A stretch of 64,000 nucleotides of DNA from Candidatus Neomarinimicrobiota bacterium (GTDB lineage Bacteria; Fidelibacterota; Fidelibacteria; Fidelibacterales; Fidelibacteraceae). Within the stretch, counting starts at the first letter, position 1. Each line of letters opens with the position of its first letter. A program made the translations under genes and the position numbers. The stretch is from positions 17,822-81,821 of the forward strand of contig JAGGVO010000004.1 in assembly GCA_021157965.1 (NCBI GenBank). The letters run 5' to 3'. Positions 62,096 to 64,000 of the stretch are shown piece after piece. The notes under the pieces were generated by a model. It searched no databases. It was not told the origin of the DNA and saw only the letters and a list, made by a program, of their open reading frames with translations.

Positions 62096-63340
62096 ATGAC
62101 ACACTTCAAGAATCACCTTTTTGTTTTTTTTCTGCTGATTTTTTGCCATTTTCCTCCGGCATGGAGTGAAACGAGGGTCAAAATCCAGGGGAATGGCCCT
62201 TGCGGAGCGGTTGTAACCCTTTTCAGGCAGGACACAATTGTCGGCAGGCAAAGAATTCAGGATGACGGAAGGTATCTTTTTTACATTGTCGATGGTCCGG
62301 GACGGAAATTTCTCACCTGTAACCGGGTTGGCTATAAAAGTACCGGAAGAATCGGCATACCATCCGGCAATGTGAGTTCCGACTTCTACCTCTCTCCAAT
62401 AAAACAACAGCGGAAAACAGTGAGTGCGTGGATCAGTACACCGGTTTTTAAGGAAGGAATCGAAAGTTTTACAAACTATGTTTATCTATTCACACACATA
62501 TCACCTATGGCGTACCGGATTGTAGAAAACGGGAGTATTCACTGGAATCCGGACCGGGAGGTTCGCTCTGTTCAGAAAATATCCTATAAATATTCCATCG
62601 CCATATATCCTTCTCTGGGAGCAGATTACAGATCCTCCATTGTCCGGGATATGATTCTCAATCCGGATATCCGTGATGAGCAAATCCATCGTATTGCCCA
62701 GCAAATGTTATGGTTTGGCTTTGAAGGGGTGGATTTGGATTTTGAAGGGATTAATCCGGCTGAACGGGACGATTTTACTACCTTTGTCCGCTTATTGGCA
62801 GACACGCTCCATTCATACGGACTTGGCCTGTCGGTGACCCTCCAACCGAAACTTCAAACCGGTGGCGGACAGGATTATCGAGCCATCGGGGAAGCAGCGG
62901 ATCTTGTCCGGATCATGTGTTATGATAATCATTGGGGAAAACCCGTTCCACCTTATCATTCGGACTATACCTGGGTCCGGAACGTCATGCGCTTTGCTAC
63001 GAGTGATTCTGGAGGCATACCGCCTGAAAAGCTTGTGATGGCCCTGCCTTTGTATGGTCACCGGGGTAAGGTGGATGGGGAACATGCTCTTTTCTGGACT
63101 GAAGTGGTGGATATTCTGAAAGCGGCCGGACTGCCGGAATCCCATGTCCAAAGAAATGCATATAATCAGCCCTTTTTCTACATTCAGGGGGAAGCGGTGT
63201 ATTTTGAAGATGGTCTCAGCGTGCGGAAAAAACTGGACATCGCCGATGAACTGGGTTTGCAGGGTGTTTGTTTCTGGCGATTGGGACAGGAGGATCCACA
63301 GATCTACCGTTTTATGGAAGACTGGCTCAAAGGAGAGTAA
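62096..63340 (+). CDS. GH18-like secreted glycosidase
   Basis: The start ATG 62096 gives a signal peptide (HLFVFFLLIFCHFPPAWS). The 414-residue protein has a small beta domain (about 25-110) then a GH18 barrel. The catalytic strand reads FEGVDLDFEGI, so the DxxDxDxE motif keeps D-x-D-x-E with Glu in the first place. SVTLQPKL, MCYDNHWG and MALPLYGHRG fit the YaaH/spore-germination subset of GH18. Substrate may be peptidoglycan or chitin. Confidence 0.85.
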   Translation: MTHFKNHLFVFFLLIFCHFPPAWSETRVKIQGNGPCGAVVTLFRQDTIVGRQRIQDDGRYLFYIVDGPGRKFLTCNRVGYKSTGRIGIPSGNVSSDFYLSPIKQQRKTVSAWISTPVFKEGIESFTNYVYLFTHISPMAYRIVENGSIHWNPDREVRSVQKISYKYSIAIYPSLGADYRSSIVRDMILNPDIRDEQIHRIAQQMLWFGFEGVDLDFEGINPAERDDFTTFVRLLADTLHSYGLGLSVTLQPKLQTGGGQDYRAIGEAADLVRIMCYDNHWGKPVPPYHSDYTWVRNVMRFATSDSGGIPPEKLVMALPLYGHRGKVDGEHALFWTEVVDILKAAGLPESHVQRNAYNQPFFYIQGEAVYFEDGLSVRKKLDIADELGLQGVCFWRLGQEDPQIYRFMEDWLKGE

Positions 63341-63341
63341 A

Positions 63342-64000
63342 ATGTGCGGCCGCTTTGCCCTGGCATTTACAAAGGATGTGATTGTTGAGGAACTGAACGG
63401 GGGGGAGTGGTTTGAGTATCGTTATCCCCTGACATTGCCCCGCTATAATGTAGCACCCATGCAATTTGCACCTGTTTTATGGAAAGAGGAGAAGCGGATT
63501 CTCCTTGATGCTTTCCGGTGGGGATTCATTCCAAAATGGGCAAAGGATGAGAGTTTTGCATCCCGCATGATCAATGCCCGAATCGAAACCCTAAGGGATA
63601 AACCGGCTTACCGTCATCTTATTGCCCATAACCGGTGTGTGGTGCTGAGCAGCGGTTATTTTGAATGGCAACGGATTGGTTCAGGAAAACAACCGTGGTA
63701 CATTTATCCCACAGAGAGATCTGTTTTGCCCCTGGCCGGTCTTTGGGATGTATGGAATACTGCGGATATGTCCCCTTTGTATACTTTCACCATTATCACA
63801 ACCGATGCCCGGAATGATTTGACCCGTATTCACAACCGCATGCCTGCTTTGCTGAAGACCGGACAAATTCAGTCCTGGATCGAAGGAAAACTTCTCCCCG
63901 ACGCCCTTAAAATACCGGATGTAAAAATCTGCCTTCACCCGGTTTCAACGATTGTGAACTCACCTCAACACGATATTCCCACGTGTATTCAGAGGGTAGA
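63342..64000 (+). CDS. SRAP family protein (YedK/HMCES-like), 3' end beyond window
   Basis: The frame opens at ATG 63342 with AAAGGAGAG upstream and is still open at base 64000 (219 codons), close to the full length of about 220-230. Met is followed by the nucleophile Cys2 (MCGRF), with RYNVAP (Asn), GYFEW (Glu) and HNRMPALL (His) completing the SRAP active site. SRAP proteins crosslink to abasic sites in single-stranded DNA to protect them. Confidence 0.95.
   Translation, partial: MCGRFALAFTKDVIVEELNGGEWFEYRYPLTLPRYNVAPMQFAPVLWKEEKRILLDAFRWGFIPKWAKDESFASRMINARIETLRDKPAYRHLIAHNRCVVLSSGYFEWQRIGSGKQPWYIYPTERSVLPLAGLWDVWNTADMSPLYTFTIITTDARNDLTRIHNRMPALLKTGQIQSWIEGKLLPDALKIPDVKICLHPVSTIVNSPQHDIPTCIQRV

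Noticed and set aside
1..64000. CRISPR arrays, tRNA/rRNA genes, insertion sequences or phage genes
   Set aside because: I looked for regularly spaced repeats, T-arm-like GGTTCGAATCC signals and transposase or integrase motifs and found none. The decayed stretch at 50-54 kb has no visible mobile-element edge.

Overview
The window reads as a piece of the chromosome of a Gram-negative bacterium, most likely of the FCB superphylum (Marinimicrobia, Calditrichaeota or a relative; this placement is inference). Evidence for two membranes: LpxB, LpxK, Lnt, a TonB-dependent receptor, a PorV-like outer-membrane protein, and a secreted protein whose tail has the VPNPY-type C-terminal domain usual in FCB phyla. 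A complete batABCDE set, CoaBC, YicC-Gmk-omega, DUF5683- and DUF4321-like proteins point the same way. Base composition is moderate. I found no rRNA, tRNA, CRISPR array or insertion sequence.

Layout. Bases 1-940 hold the end of folK, a deoxynucleoside kinase and a small membrane protein. Bases 1234-4823 (minus) are the ribosomal/translation operon rplM-rpsI-rpsB-tsf-pyrH-frr; a bidirectional terminator at about 1135 separates it from the first block. From a divergent promoter region at about 4.9-5.1 kb, one very tightly packed plus-strand block runs to 28.5 kb: yicC, gmk, rpoZ, coaBC, udg4, dnaB, rel/spoT, a HU protein, ruvX, lnt, two envelope proteins, an EcfT-like protein, truA, degP-like, a PurQ-like pseudoenzyme, DUF4321, tatA, gatA, batA-batE, and SPOR, TPR and GNAT-like proteins. 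Next come an orphan LytS-type sensor kinase (28.6 kb), a small membrane protein and a divergent NodB-like lipoprotein, then a minus-strand potassium uptake set (trkH, trkA and a HAMP/PAS-like membrane protein).

Bases 34.5-49.9 kb form a probable amino-sugar utilisation region: a NagX/DUF5009 membrane protein, a SIS protein, an MFS transporter, two ROK proteins without the ROK zinc site, a GH9 hydrolase, a TonB receptor, a large secreted protein, a PorV-like protein and NagA. Substrate assignment (chitin/GlcNAc-type or other amino-sugar glycan) rests mainly on NagA and NagX.

Bases 50-54 kb are an accessory stretch with clear decay: a PhzF remnant, an AT-rich outer-membrane-like gene, an intact macro-domain gene, a nicotinate phosphoribosyltransferase with a large internal deletion and a late frameshift, and a nicotinamidase interrupted by one TGA at a conserved Trp codon. 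The rest (54-64 kb) holds lpxK-lpxB plus a Gfo/Idh oxidoreductase, a thioredoxin-fold protein, an APC permease, an alanine racemase with an unrecognised C-terminal domain of about 250 residues, a methyltransferase fragment, mntP, a GH18-like protein, and a SRAP protein that runs off the end. The items I consider most worth following are the Alr fusion, the PurQ-like pseudoenzyme, the decaying macro/NAD-salvage cluster and the zinc-less ROK pair.
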